From the NCBI GenBank assembly GCA_019421365.1, contig JAHZFJ010000043.1:1-23698 (forward strand): a stretch of 23,698 nucleotides of DNA. Direction: 5' to 3'. Shown one piece after another: positions 8,299 through 17,484 of this stretch. Source of the DNA: Lachnospiraceae bacterium. Lineage in GTDB: Bacteria; Bacillota; Clostridia; Lachnospirales; Lachnospiraceae. A program made the position numbers and the translations under genes. The notes under the pieces were generated by a model. That model searched no databases. It was not told where the DNA came from and worked only from the letters and a program-made list of their open reading frames with translations. Position 1 is the first letter of the stretch. Every line of letters starts with the position of its first letter.

Positions 8299-9824
8299 TT
8301 AGTTTATTAAATAGTTCTCTATATACTCATTACAGGCATTGGCTTAGCGAACAGATATCCTTGCGCATACTCACAACCAAAATCCGGAACCAAAATTATC
8401 CATAGAGAGACAGAGTCCAAGTTGACGAATCTGCTCTAATAATGGTATTAGATAACTATTATTATCAGTTATTGCACTCTCTGTAATCTCTATCTCTATT
8501 AGATCAGGTGATATCTTATACTTGTCTAAAAGTGTGATCAAGTGAGGGAGTAACGTATTGTCTCTAAAATGGAATCTTGAGAAATTAACTGATATTGGTA
8601 CAACTTTATTTTGTTCATCAATAAGGTGTCGTAGCTGTTTACATACTTCTTCAAACACGAAGAAATCTATCTCAGTAATAAATCCATTCTCTTCAAATAT
8701 TGGTATGAAGTCATTAGGATATATAATACAATCTTGACGATGTCAACGAATAAGTGCTTCTGCACCACATATCTCACCGGTTACAAGATTGAACTGGTCG
8801 GATATAAGGAGATTCCAATACTACCAGATATATCACAAGGATTGTCTTTTCCTAACAACAATTCATTGAATATGGAACAGATTTTTTTGCATACACTCTC
8901 AGCATATTCAGTAGAAGGTATATTATTTAAGAATACAGCAAATTCATCTCCGCCAATACGAAAAGCAAAATCATTATCGGATAATAGTATGTTCAATCTT
9001 GAGCTAAATTCTATTAATACAGCATCGCCAAAGGTATGTCCCAAGTTATCGTTGAGCGATTTGAAGTTATCAATGTCGATCATACAAAATGCATGCATGT
9101 GATTAAACTCTGAATTTGTGATTATTGAGTTTATTTTAGATTCTGCAGCCACGCGATTGTAGAGCTTCGTTAAAGGGTCTTCTTCGGCATGCTGCTTTAG
9201 TTCTTGGTACTCTTTTTGTCTGCTATCAATATTGGTAGTAGTACCTATAATTGTTGTGGGAATACTGTTTTCGTACAATGTATTACCTAGAATCTCAAAC
9301 CAAACATATTCACCAGAGTTATCTCTCGCTCGAAACATAGAACGGATTTCTTCCTTTCCCGTTTTCAAGTGGTGACAAAATTCATTATATTTGTTTAAGT
9401 CATCTGGATGGATAATATCATTTTCAATGGTATATGAGGTGTAGCTCTCAATATAATCAGAACCATAATAAAAACCACCATTTTTATTGGACTTTTTTAG
9501 GGTATCGGTTTTAATATCATACTCCCATATATCGCCACCAGAGTGATTTAAGAGGATATTATATTTTTCTTGATCTAATAATAATTTGGTATTGGCTTTA
9601 TTAGTAGCTATATGGTAAAAAAAGAGCGACAATAATATTAAGCACTCAAGAATGAAGATAACTATGATTATTTCATAGTTTATTTTACTGGTTATAGTCA
9701 TGTATGTATTTACTGATGGTTCTAATGATTCAACATTATATGTAATAGTAATGAAACTTGTAAAAATTAAAAGAATCATTGTCATAAGTATTAAACTAAT
9801 TGACATGATATATAGTTTTTTCAT
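8299..9824 (-). pseudogene. Degraded membrane PAS-GGDEF-EAL cyclic-di-GMP gene
   Basis: Reading on the minus strand, the first 340 codons are intact. There are two hydrophobic segments (about 5-26 and 50-68), a PAS region (about 85-200) and a GGDEF domain with the intact GGDEF motif near 295. At 8797-8801 the reading jumps from the GGDEF end (SIGISLYP) into another frame at the start of EAL (QFNLVTGEICGAEALIR), so about 70 residues are missing. Five codons after the EAL triplet start, TGA (8743-8745) stands where the family has Trp. At about 8376-8382 the frame changes again, from DNFGSGF straight to GCEYAQGYLFAKPMP, losing about 65 residues. A one-base shift near 8331 precedes the tail NEYIENYLIN and TAA at 8299-8301. 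A truncated 347-residue product (8781-9824) could still be made, but it lacks the last GGDEF elements. The ribosome binding site GAGGTG is intact. Confidence 0.88.
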
Positions 9825-9885
9825 AGTTACACCTCAATTATTTATGAAAAATAGTACTTTTGGACTATAAATTCTATTTAAATAT

Positions 9886-9903
9886 AGCATATTTTAATAT
9901 GCT
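9886..9903. promoter_or_regulatory. 18-bp inverted repeat upstream of the GGDEF-EAL remnant
   Basis: AGCATATT (9886-9893) and AATATGCT (9896-9903) form 8-bp arms around two bases, about 62 bases before the start codon of the minus-strand gene. It could be an operator in the upstream promoter region. A TATAGT (complement of 9864-9869) lies closer to the gene. No matching regulator is identified. Confidence 0.35.
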
Positions 9904-9914
9904 TGTAAATAATT

Positions 9915-9967
9915 GAAAAAAAGAAATAACCATATAAAGAGATAACTATCGAAATATATGGTTATTT
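9915..9967 (-). terminator. Intrinsic terminator of the subtilisin-like protease gene
   Basis: A 12-bp inverted repeat, AAATAACCATAT (9924-9935) with ATATGGTTATTT (9956-9967), is AT-rich. On the minus strand it is followed by CTTTTTTTC (complement of 9915-9923). It lies 16 bases past the protease stop codon. Confidence 0.75.
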
Positions 9968-9983
9968 CAGTTGAAACTTAATA

Positions 9984-11957
9984 TTATTTTTTGACTTTTA
10001 ATTTGCAAGAAGCCTTAACACCGTTGTCAGTTATGGCAGTAATATTACAACTACCTTGTTTTTTAGCGGTTACAAGGCCACTGGAATTGACTTTAGCAAC
10101 GGATTTATTCGAACTAGTAAAGCGAATAGAACAATTAACATTAGGTACTGCCTTTAAAGTAAAGGTTTTGTTCACTTTTAAAGTTTTTGAAGTAACTGAT
10201 AAGGTTATACTTTTTGGGGGATCAATTGTTACGGGAACAACCAACACAGATTCGTTGCCATACTTATCAATGGCGTAGATCGTGTAAGTAGCAGTGGCAT
10301 CAATCTTTGATATCATGGCTGTATTTCCTGAAAGCATTAATACAGTACCTTTGCTACCAGAGGCGAAGTAGGAGGCCGTCTGTTCTCCTTTAGCATAGCA
10401 TACTTTGGATAGATTATTGTCTAGATCCTTTACTGTAATTACTAGGTTTTTCTTATATGTATTTGATATGTTAGTTATTTTACTATGTATAATGGGTGCA
10501 TTCTTATCTACTATTATTGTGCTAGTATCATATGTTAATGCTCCATAGACGTCTAGCATACCGCCTGTAGAAATCTTACCATTTAGTGCAGATACAGGTT
10601 TAGCTGTTTTAAGGAGAATCTTTGATGCTTGTAACATAGATATATCTGTGTTATATGAATATACCTCTGCAAGCCCTGCAGCAACCATTGGAGCACTCAT
10701 TGAGGTTCCTGTAAGGTAATCATAGTTATTATCTGTGATCGTACTATAGATACAAGTACCGGGTGCTGCAATATCGACACTCTTAAGTCCGTAATTAGAA
10801 CTTGAATTCAGAGTACCTGTGGGAGTTAAATTTGCCACAGATATTATGTTTTCACAATTATATGAAGCTGGATAGGTAGGAGTGATGTCATTATTAAGCC
10901 CTTTATAATTACGATCTCCATTACCGGAGGCAATAACAAAGATCATATTTGAACTTGATATTGTATTCTTTAAAATTGAATCCACAGAGGAGTTGTTTTT
11001 TGGCGCTTCAAAACCCAGGCTTAGGTTACAGATCTGAGCACCCATCTTTTCGGCATATTTGATACCCGATACAATATCAAGCGTAGATCCGTATCCATCT
11101 TTCCCACCTAACACTTTAACTGGTAAGACTTTTATATTAGTGTTGGAGGCAACTCCTGCTATTCCGGTTGAATTAACGCCAGCACCAATAATTCCAGCAC
11201 AATGTGTCCCATGATCGTTTTCCTCCCTAGATTGTTCATAGTCAGTAACATCGTTATTTCGCTCGATAAAATTCCAGCCATTAACATCGTCTACGTATCC
11301 ATTACGATCATTATCAATGCCATCTCCGGGAATTTCTGCGGTATTGGTATAGATAATTCCTTGTAAATCTGGATGTTGAATATCAATTCCTGTATCTACG
11401 ATTGCGATGGTAACAGGACGACCATTTGAGAATAATGACCATGCAGGTTCAATATTAATGTCAATACCAGATGTGGCGGTAACATCATATTGAGAATAGC
11501 GGGAATACTTTAGGCTAGTAGTATCAATTGGATAATCAAAGTAAGTGTTATAGGTAAAGGAGCCATCATTACGTGTCCACCATTGTTTGCTGTAGTCCGG
11601 TTCACTTGTCTGATTCAATAATCGATATGTATAATTGGGTTGTATTGACTCCACATTAGGATCTGCTGAGTATTCTTCTAATTTTTCCTTTAACGTAGTG
11701 TCATCCTTAGCAGTTATGAGGTAAAGATTCTTATCTACTTCCTCTACTCGGGTGGACGTATCTTTTGATAGCGTACGATAAGTTTGTTCGGCTGAAATGG
11801 AGTCTTTGTAGGTAACAATAATCTCTCTGTTGGCATAATCAACTGTATCGGTTTCTATTGCCTTCGCGTATACAGTAGGTAGGTTTGAATATGGGATTGT
11901 ACTTACCATTATACTAAGGCAGAGGAATGCACTTATAGAAAATTTTTTTAGATTCAT
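9984..11957 (-). CDS. Secreted subtilisin-like (S8) serine protease with C-terminal Ig-like domain
   Basis: A 657-residue exported protease. It has an N-terminal signal peptide (about 1-31, ending PTVYA), then an I9-type propeptide region (about 40-115, with REIIVTYKD). The peptidase domain carries the complete triad: D188 in IVDTGIDIQHPDL, H249 in DHGTHCAG and S419 in GTSMSAP, with the oxyanion Asn in ASGNGD near 345. An acidic segment around 210-222 (DGIDNDRNGYVDD) resembles a calcium-binding insert. After the peptidase comes a ~90-residue linker domain, and the last ~75 residues form a BIG_2-like Ig fold (SLTVTSKTLKV-type start, SSNKSVAKVNSSGLVTAKKQG). There is no LPXTG motif, so release or non-covalent wall association is likely. 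The ribosome binding site is a modest AAAGG. The gene stands alone, with its own terminator. The substrate is unknown. Confidence 0.9.
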   Translation of the reverse strand: MNLKKFSISAFLCLSIMVSTIPYSNLPTVYAKAIETDTVDYANREIIVTYKDSISAEQTYRTLSKDTSTRVEEVDKNLYLITAKDDTTLKEKLEEYSADPNVESIQPNYTYRLLNQTSEPDYSKQWWTRNDGSFTYNTYFDYPIDTTSLKYSRYSQYDVTATSGIDINIEPAWSLFSNGRPVTIAIVDTGIDIQHPDLQGIIYTNTAEIPGDGIDNDRNGYVDDVNGWNFIERNNDVTDYEQSREENDHGTHCAGIIGAGVNSTGIAGVASNTNIKVLPVKVLGGKDGYGSTLDIVSGIKYAEKMGAQICNLSLGFEAPKNNSSVDSILKNTISSSNMIFVIASGNGDRNYKGLNNDITPTYPASYNCENIISVANLTPTGTLNSSSNYGLKSVDIAAPGTCIYSTITDNNYDYLTGTSMSAPMVAAGLAEVYSYNTDISMLQASKILLKTAKPVSALNGKISTGGMLDVYGALTYDTSTIIVDKNAPIIHSKITNISNTYKKNLVITVKDLDNNLSKVCYAKGEQTASYFASGSKGTVLMLSGNTAMISKIDATATYTIYAIDKYGNESVLVVPVTIDPPKSITLSVTSKTLKVNKTFTLKAVPNVNCSIRFTSSNKSVAKVNSSGLVTAKKQGSCNITAITDNGVKASCKLKVKK

Positions 11958-12077
11958 ATGTATTGGCCTTTCTATTTTAATATTAATAGTAATTATGGAA
12001 TAATATTACATGCTACTATATCTATGAAATGTGGCATTAATGTGATAAAATAAATAAATATATGAAAATACATATAT

Positions 12078-12106
12078 TTGGTAACGAACGAATGTAGAAG
12101 TATAAA
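12078..12106 (+). promoter_or_regulatory. Putative promoter of the STM3941-like gene
   Basis: TTGGTA (12078-12083) and TATAAA (12101-12106) are separated by exactly 17 bases. The predicted transcript start near 12113 leaves 15 bases before ATG 12128, or 36 bases before GTG 12149. Confidence 0.4.
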
Positions 12107-12127
12107 TAATTTGGTGTAGTTAGTGTA

Positions 12128-12667
12128 ATGTTGAAAGTAGGTGTAAAGGTGAAGGATTTAATAATATATGAAAATAAAAAACAAGCACGTAAAGTTCTTG
12201 GACAAGCGTTTTTAATGACAGGCGCAGCAGGAGTGCTTTTATATATGGGGCTTGATGAAAAGAACCTTCTCTTTGATATTATGGGCGGTTTAGGCTGTTT
12301 ATTCTTTGGAATTTGTGCATTGATACAATTAGTAAGAGTTATGAAGAAAAAGCCGCTATTCATTATTAAAGAAAATGGGATAGAGGATACATCTACAGCT
12401 ACCTCTGTAGGATTTATTGAGTATGGACGAATTCAGGAGATTGTTATTGGTAAGATCCTAGGCAAAGAGTGTATTGGAATATATCTGTCGGATATAGACG
12501 AATTTATAGAGAACTTACCAACAGTTAAGCAAAAATCCATACAGAGCAATCTAGCAAATAAATTCCCACCGATCTTGTTACGTGTAGATAGTATTGAGGG
12601 GAAGACGGGAAGGGAAATCTATGAGGAGTTACTACAGGTATATGAATCTTATGTAGGAGATAAGTAA
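12128..12667 (+). CDS. Small two-TM membrane protein, STM3941-like
   Basis: A 179-residue protein of unknown function. After a short cytoplasmic start there are two hydrophobic segments (about 24-42 and 49-68) with a short acidic loop. A soluble ~105-residue domain follows, beginning KPLFIIKENGIEDTSTATSVGFIEYGRIQEI. This pattern of a TM hairpin, then a 'PLFIIKENGI...I.Y..I' strand region, resembles the STM3941 family and PH-like membrane proteins; the assignment is from memory of the family. ATG 12128 has no clear ribosome binding site. GTG 12149, in frame seven codons later, has TAGGTG (12138-12143) and may be the true start, giving 172 residues. It has its own promoter and terminator and no operon partner. 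Confidence 0.6.
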   Translation: MLKVGVKVKDLIIYENKKQARKVLGQAFLMTGAAGVLLYMGLDEKNLLFDIMGGLGCLFFGICALIQLVRVMKKKPLFIIKENGIEDTSTATSVGFIEYGRIQEIVIGKILGKECIGIYLSDIDEFIENLPTVKQKSIQSNLANKFPPILLRVDSIEGKTGREIYEELLQVYESYVGDK

Positions 12668-12732
12668 TAAACGGTAGCTATGTAATGTAGTTAATTAAGA
12701 AATTCATAGATAAATATAAGAAATATGAAAAT

Positions 12733-12780
12733 AACACCCACGAATATGATATTTAATCTAAATATATTCGTGGGTGTTTT
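12733..12780. terminator. Bidirectional terminator between the STM3941-like gene and clpB
   Basis: A perfect 15-bp stem (12733-12747 with 12764-12778), containing CACCCACG and CGTGGGTG, surrounds a 16-base AT-rich loop. TTTT follows on the plus strand, and the minus strand reads into TTATTTTC. It serves convergent genes. Confidence 0.85.
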
Positions 12781-12790
12781 GTCTTTAAAA

Positions 12791-15379
12791 CTAAGATTTT
12801 CTTCTTGCGGTTAGTGCATCATTCTCTACATCAATTATAATAGTATCTGTTTGATGAACGGCATCACTTAGTATTAGCTTAGCGGTAAGTGTCTCCACAT
12901 GTTTTTGTAGATAACGTTTTAATGGTCTAGCACCATATAATGGGTCATAGGCTTCTTCTGTAATGAAGTTAATTGCAGCGTCTGTAAGTTCTAGATGAAG
13001 TTCTTTGTCTTCAAGACGTTTGTTTAGGTCCTTAATTAAAAGATCGATGATATTACGGATATTGCCTTTGGTTAATGGCTTGAACATAATAATCTCATCG
13101 AGTCTGTTTAAAAACTCTGGGCGGAAATGAGCTCGTAAGTCCTCCATAACCAAGTTTGCATTCTGTGGATTAATATCGCCATTCTCATCAATACCTTCTA
13201 ATAGATAACTAGATCCAATATTAGATGTTAAGATAATAATGGTGTTCTTGAAATCTACAGTACGACCTTGAGAGTCTGTTATACGCCCATCATCAAGTAC
13301 TTGTAATAATACGTTAAATACATCTGGATGAGCTTTCTCAATTTCATCAAATAAGATAACAGAGTAAGGTTTACGTCTAACCGCTTCTGTTAATTGACCA
13401 CCTTCGTCATAACCTACATATCCTGGAGGTGCTCCGATTAATCTAGATACGGAGTATTTCTCCATGTATTCACTCATATCAATACGAACCATATTTTGTT
13501 CATTATCGAATAGGCCAGCGGCAAGTGCCTTGGCAAGTTCTGTTTTACCAACACCAGTAGGTCCAAGGAATAAGAAAGAACCAATCGGTTTCGTTGGATC
13601 TTTAATACCCGCCTTAGAACGTAAGATGGCTTCTGTGACTTTAGTAACACCTTCATCTTGCCCAACAACTCGTTTATGAAGTTCATCATCAAGATGAAGA
13701 GTCTTATTACGTTCACTCTCTGTTAATTTTGCGACAGGTATTCCTGTCCATCTAGAGATAATTCGAGCAATTTCTTCATCAGATACATTCTCATGTATAA
13801 GAGTATGCTCCTGTGATTTTACTCTATTTTCTTCTTCCTCTAGTTGCTTTTCAAGTGCAGGTAGCTGACCATATTGGAGTTCGGCAGCGCGGTTTAAATC
13901 GTAATTACGTTTAGCAACTTCAATTTCATTCTTAAGGGATTCATATTCTTCTTTTAACTTCTGAACTTTTTCTACAGAAGCTTTTTCATTATCCCAGATT
14001 GCTTTCTGACTAGCAAATTCTTCACGTAATTCAGCTAATTCTTTTTGTAAGGAATCAAGACGCTCCATACTTAATCGGTCAGTTTCTTTCTTAAGTGCAG
14101 CTTCTTCGATTTCCATTTGCATAATACGTCTCTGTACATCATCAAGTTCTGTAGGAAGAGAATCCAGTTCGGTTTTTATAAGGGCGCAAGCTTCATCAAC
14201 TAGGTCGATTGCTTTATCGGGTAAGAAACGGTCTGTAATATAACGATCTGCCAAAGTAGCAGCAGACACTAATGCAGCATCGGTAATCTTAACTCCATGG
14301 AATACTTCATAGCGGTCTTTTAAACCTCTTAGAATAGAAATAGTATCTTCTACAGTTGGTTCATCTACCATAACTGGTTGGAAACGACGTTCAAGTGCAG
14401 CATCTTTTTCTATATACATACGATATTCATTAAGTGTAGTAGCACCGATACAATGTAGCTCACCTCTTGCAAGCATAGGTTTCAACATATTGCCTGCATC
14501 CATAGAACCTTCGGTTTTACCAGCACCAACAATAGTATGAAGCTCATCGATGAATAGAATAATCTGTCCATCACTATTCTTTACTTCTTCAAGAACTGCT
14601 TTCAGACGTTCTTCAAATTCACCACGGTACTTAGCACCAGCTACTAATGAGCCCATATCAAGAGCAAATAATCTCTTATTCTTTAGTGCTTGAGGGACAT
14701 CTCCACGTACGATACGTTGGGCTAACCCCTCAACTACTGCAGTTTTACCAACACCAGGTTCACCAATAAGAACAGGATTGTTCTTTGATTTACGAGATAG
14801 GATACGAATAACGTTACGGATTTCGCTATCACGTCCGATTACAGGGTCTAATTTCTGCTCTCTGGCACGTTCAACTAGGTCATAACCGTATTTGTTAAGA
14901 GTATCATAGGTATCTTCTGGTGTATCACTAGTAACTTTTTTGTTTCCGCGAACACTGGAGAGTGCTTGAAGAAACTGATCACGAGTGATTCCAAATTCTT
15001 TGAATAAGTCCTTAAGATCTCGATTTGGTTGTTTCAATAAGCTTAAGAATAGATGTTCTACAGAAACATATTCATCACCCATGGCTTTTGCTTCATTTTC
15101 AGCATAGATTAATACCTTGTTTAATCCATTACTGATATAAACTTGAATATTACCGCTAACTTTTGGCCTCTTTTCAAGAAGTCCTCTTACTTGTGCTTCG
15201 AAGACATCTGTATTGATATCCATTTTTTCTAGTAGTTTTCTTATTAAACTATCCTCAATAGTAATAAGACTATATAGAAAATGTTCTTGATCGATTTCTT
15301 GATGTCCGTAATCATAAGCAAGTTTTTCGCAGTTTTGTACTGCTTCCATTGATTTTTGAGTAAATTTATTTATATTCAT
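12791..15379 (-). CDS. clpB: ATP-dependent chaperone ClpB (Hsp100 disaggregase)
   Basis: The 862-residue protein matches the usual ClpB length. It has an N-terminal Clp_N double repeat (about 1-150), a first AAA+ domain with Walker A GEPGVGKT near 203-210 and Walker B LFIDELHT, and a long coiled-coil middle domain (about 410-530) that separates ClpB from ClpC/ClpA. The second AAA+ domain has Walker A GPTGVGKT near 604-611 and LFDEIEKAHPDVFN, followed by the D2 C-terminal domain ending KRYLQKHVE. It works with DnaK to pull apart aggregated proteins in the cytoplasm. The start at 15379 is chosen because AAGGAGG lies just upstream (complement of 15387-15393) and the product begins MNINKFTQKSMEAVQNCE as in the family. 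The open frame extends 30 codons further up but would cover the promoter. Confidence 0.96.
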   Translation of the reverse strand: MNINKFTQKSMEAVQNCEKLAYDYGHQEIDQEHFLYSLITIEDSLIRKLLEKMDINTDVFEAQVRGLLEKRPKVSGNIQVYISNGLNKVLIYAENEAKAMGDEYVSVEHLFLSLLKQPNRDLKDLFKEFGITRDQFLQALSSVRGNKKVTSDTPEDTYDTLNKYGYDLVERAREQKLDPVIGRDSEIRNVIRILSRKSKNNPVLIGEPGVGKTAVVEGLAQRIVRGDVPQALKNKRLFALDMGSLVAGAKYRGEFEERLKAVLEEVKNSDGQIILFIDELHTIVGAGKTEGSMDAGNMLKPMLARGELHCIGATTLNEYRMYIEKDAALERRFQPVMVDEPTVEDTISILRGLKDRYEVFHGVKITDAALVSAATLADRYITDRFLPDKAIDLVDEACALIKTELDSLPTELDDVQRRIMQMEIEEAALKKETDRLSMERLDSLQKELAELREEFASQKAIWDNEKASVEKVQKLKEEYESLKNEIEVAKRNYDLNRAAELQYGQLPALEKQLEEEENRVKSQEHTLIHENVSDEEIARIISRWTGIPVAKLTESERNKTLHLDDELHKRVVGQDEGVTKVTEAILRSKAGIKDPTKPIGSFLFLGPTGVGKTELAKALAAGLFDNEQNMVRIDMSEYMEKYSVSRLIGAPPGYVGYDEGGQLTEAVRRKPYSVILFDEIEKAHPDVFNVLLQVLDDGRITDSQGRTVDFKNTIIILTSNIGSSYLLEGIDENGDINPQNANLVMEDLRAHFRPEFLNRLDEIIMFKPLTKGNIRNIIDLLIKDLNKRLEDKELHLELTDAAINFITEEAYDPLYGARPLKRYLQKHVETLTAKLILSDAVHQTDTIIIDVENDALTARRKS

Positions 15380-15401
15380 TGTGATTCCTCCTTCTTCTAT
15401 T

Positions 15402-15428
15402 AACAAAGGAAAATTAAAAATCTTTGTT
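15402..15428. promoter_or_regulatory. Inverted repeat in the clpB leader
   Basis: AACAAAG (15402-15408) and CTTTGTT (15422-15428) are 7-bp arms around 13 AT-rich bases. They lie between the predicted clpB transcription start (about 15434) and the ribosome binding site. It may be an RNA stem-loop or a protein site. Neither a CIRCE element nor a GGTCAAA-type CtsR tandem site was found nearby. Confidence 0.4.
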
Positions 15429-15440
15429 TGTTCTATAACT

Positions 15441-15469
15441 ACTATAACACCTATAATATAAAAATGCAA
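15441..15469 (-). promoter_or_regulatory. clpB promoter
   Basis: On the minus strand, TTGCAT (complement of 15464-15469), a 17-base spacer and TATAGT (complement of 15441-15446) form a vegetative-type promoter. The transcript start would be near 15434, giving a ~55-base leader to the clpB start codon. Confidence 0.6.
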
Positions 15470-15660
15470 TAGTAAATTTACAAAATATTGATCATTAATT
15501 TCTTACCAGTATTTTAACCTATAGAGAGTTATTGTATGTAGAAGATAGCAATTTTGATTGTTTATTATTTACTCAAACTTCGTACTTAAAGATTTCGAGG
15601 ATTAGGTGATTGCTATATTCAACAAAAAAACCGCTTTAGCCTACCTTCACGCGCAGAGCA

Positions 15661-15705
15661 TTAAAAAAAGAAGTGCGTAGTTTCTAGGGGGATTACGCAC
15701 TTCTT
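15661..15705 (-). terminator. Intrinsic terminator of the sialate O-acetylesterase-like gene
   Basis: A 12-bp stem AAGAAGTGCGTA (15668-15679) with TACGCACTTCTT (15694-15705) has a 14-base loop. On the minus strand the stem runs directly into seven T residues (complement of 15663-15669). It lies 43 bases after the stop codon. The stretch 15470-15660 left of it holds no gene that I can see. Confidence 0.88.
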
Positions 15706-15747
15706 CACTATATTAAGGAGGTATAAGTTAGGTATTAAGACTCAATA

Positions 15748-17286
15748 TTAAGCGTCTCGATCGGTACGGAACGTTGACATTGGGATTCCGTTCTTACCAT
15801 ATAAGGTAACTGGTCCGTAATTAGTCCAGTTATAGCGAACATATCTTGGATCGGTTATATCATTAGAAGTAACGATGATACGATTACCTTCAATTGTTGC
15901 AGTTGCTGGAACATATTCCTTATCAGTACCTGCAATTTCAAAACCAATAATAGATTCACCTTTCACTAAGAATCCATCATTAGCATGATCAAAATGTAAT
16001 TCAATACTGTTATTGCGGATAATACGGTTTTTATAGATTGGTCCATAGGCAGGAAGTTCCATTCCGTAGACATGATAGAAAGCTTGGAGTGCGAGACGCC
16101 TTCCAACTTCCTCTTTCTCAAGTGGGTGAATATTATTGTATTCCCCAAGGTCTAGAATAACAGCTATTCCGGTATTCTTAATCGTCTGATGAGTAATCAT
16201 CTGTTGTTCACGAATTATTGGCCAGTGCTTTTTGTCTTCCTCCTCTTGGTTAATAAACATTGGAAGTTGAACGAGAAGGAAAGGTAGTGTATCATCTTTC
16301 CAATCATTTCTCCATTGGGAGATTAGTAGACGTAACATCTTCCCATAGATGGTAGGTTTGCAGTCATCTTGTTCACCTTGATAGTAGATGAAACCACGTA
16401 ATGTATAAGGCGATACCCGTGAAAGCATTGTTTCATATAGTCCTGCTGGTCGGAAGAATGCTTTGGGGCCAATTGGCCCTGGCCAACGATTCATACCAGC
16501 GATTTCTTGTACTTTTGACCAAAGTATATTTGGATCAGATGCATATAGAGCATCAACTTTCTTCTGCCAATCAGCATACCAAGCATCATATTCATCTACG
16601 GCAGAACAATATTCTTCATAACTATTAAATTGGCTGTATTCTTGTTCATATTCATCGAGGTAGGTTCTCGAATCTTCATCCTTTTCTAGATATTCTTTAC
16701 TCGTCCAAACAGAGGCGGAAGTGCCACCCCAGTTACAACCGATGATACCTACGGTTACATCTAATGTTGTAGCAAGATTTTTCTCGAAATAATATGCAAC
16801 AGCGGACCAAGAGCCACAGGTTTCTGGTGTACAGAGCTCCCAATTAGTTGCTTCTTCTACGCTATAATAGTCTTCACTAAAGTAACTTTGCTGAGGAACA
16901 TTGTAGAAGCGGATTTTACTTGATAAAGAAGGATCAACAGATGAGGCCACATCTTTACCATTCTTACTGTCCCTAAGTTTTAATTCCATATTAGATTGGC
17001 CACCAGCTAACCAAACCTCGCCAATCATAATATCCGTATATGTAATTGTTTCGATACCATCCGTAATTGTCATTATATAAGGGCCACCAGCCTGCATTGG
17101 TGGTAATTCAGCGGACCAAGTACCATCTTGAATAGATGTCTTAGTTTGATTTGAAGCAAGTTCTATGGTAATGACATTGTTAGTAGGTTCTGATTTATAA
17201 GTACCCCAGACACAAATGTTCTTATCACGTTGTAAAACCATATGATCGCTGAACACGGCAGCAGTCTTAAGATTCTGTGATGACAT
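15748..17286 (-). CDS. Sialate O-acetylesterase-like SGNH esterase
   Basis: A 512-residue carbohydrate esterase of the SASA/sialate O-acetylesterase family, expected to remove O-acetyl groups from sialic acid or other sugars. The N-terminal beta region (about 1-85) contains the family phrase FSDHMVLQRDK. The nucleophile is Ser98 in AGGQSNMEL. Further SGNH blocks are GCNWGGTSASVW near 185-196 and YYQGEQDD near 305, and the catalytic His is H387 in NNIHPLEK. There is no signal peptide, so it acts in the cytoplasm, probably on imported oligosaccharides. The ribosome binding site AGGAGGT (complement of 17293-17299) fixes the start. It is monocistronic: divergent from a LysR gene and with its own terminator. 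No sialidase or transporter lies beside it, so a plant or mucin sugar ester remains possible. Confidence 0.88.
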   Translation of the reverse strand: MSSQNLKTAAVFSDHMVLQRDKNICVWGTYKSEPTNNVITIELASNQTKTSIQDGTWSAELPPMQAGGPYIMTITDGIETITYTDIMIGEVWLAGGQSNMELKLRDSKNGKDVASSVDPSLSSKIRFYNVPQQSYFSEDYYSVEEATNWELCTPETCGSWSAVAYYFEKNLATTLDVTVGIIGCNWGGTSASVWTSKEYLEKDEDSRTYLDEYEQEYSQFNSYEEYCSAVDEYDAWYADWQKKVDALYASDPNILWSKVQEIAGMNRWPGPIGPKAFFRPAGLYETMLSRVSPYTLRGFIYYQGEQDDCKPTIYGKMLRLLISQWRNDWKDDTLPFLLVQLPMFINQEEEDKKHWPIIREQQMITHQTIKNTGIAVILDLGEYNNIHPLEKEEVGRRLALQAFYHVYGMELPAYGPIYKNRIIRNNSIELHFDHANDGFLVKGESIIGFEIAGTDKEYVPATATIEGNRIIVTSNDITDPRYVRYNWTNYGPVTLYGKNGIPMSTFRTDRDA

Positions 17287-17309
17287 AGTAATACCTCCTA
17301 GTTATTTTA

Positions 17310-17328
17310 AATCAAAATAAATTTGATT
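17310..17328. promoter_or_regulatory. Inverted repeat between promoter and start of the esterase gene
   Basis: AATCAAA (17310-17316) and TTTGATT (17322-17328) form perfect 7-bp arms around five bases. On the minus strand they lie just downstream of a TATACT (complement of 17330-17335) and about ten bases before the ribosome binding site. This placement suits a repressor site for a sugar-responsive regulator; the regulator is unknown. Confidence 0.45.
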
Positions 17329-17484
17329 AAGTATAACTAGATTTTAGAGCAGAATAATAAAAAAAAATACAGTCATAATTGGACATTTAAGGTGTAATGT
17401 AGAGATTATTACTTGATCATGTTAAAGTTTCAGTAGGAAATAACGCTCGCTCAACTTCTCATACAAGGTGACTAGAACAACCAC

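Noticed and set aside
8734..9102. Open plus-strand frame of 122 codons
   Set aside because: It lies antisense to the GGDEF coding region, has no ribosome binding site and shows no family features.
15380..15469. ClpB start 30 codons upstream
   Set aside because: The extra residues do not resemble ClpB and would overlap the promoter. The downstream ATG has AAGGAGG and gives the normal length.
15715..15722. AAGGAGGT on the plus strand after the esterase gene
   Set aside because: No open frame follows it on the plus strand, so it is a chance Shine-Dalgarno match.
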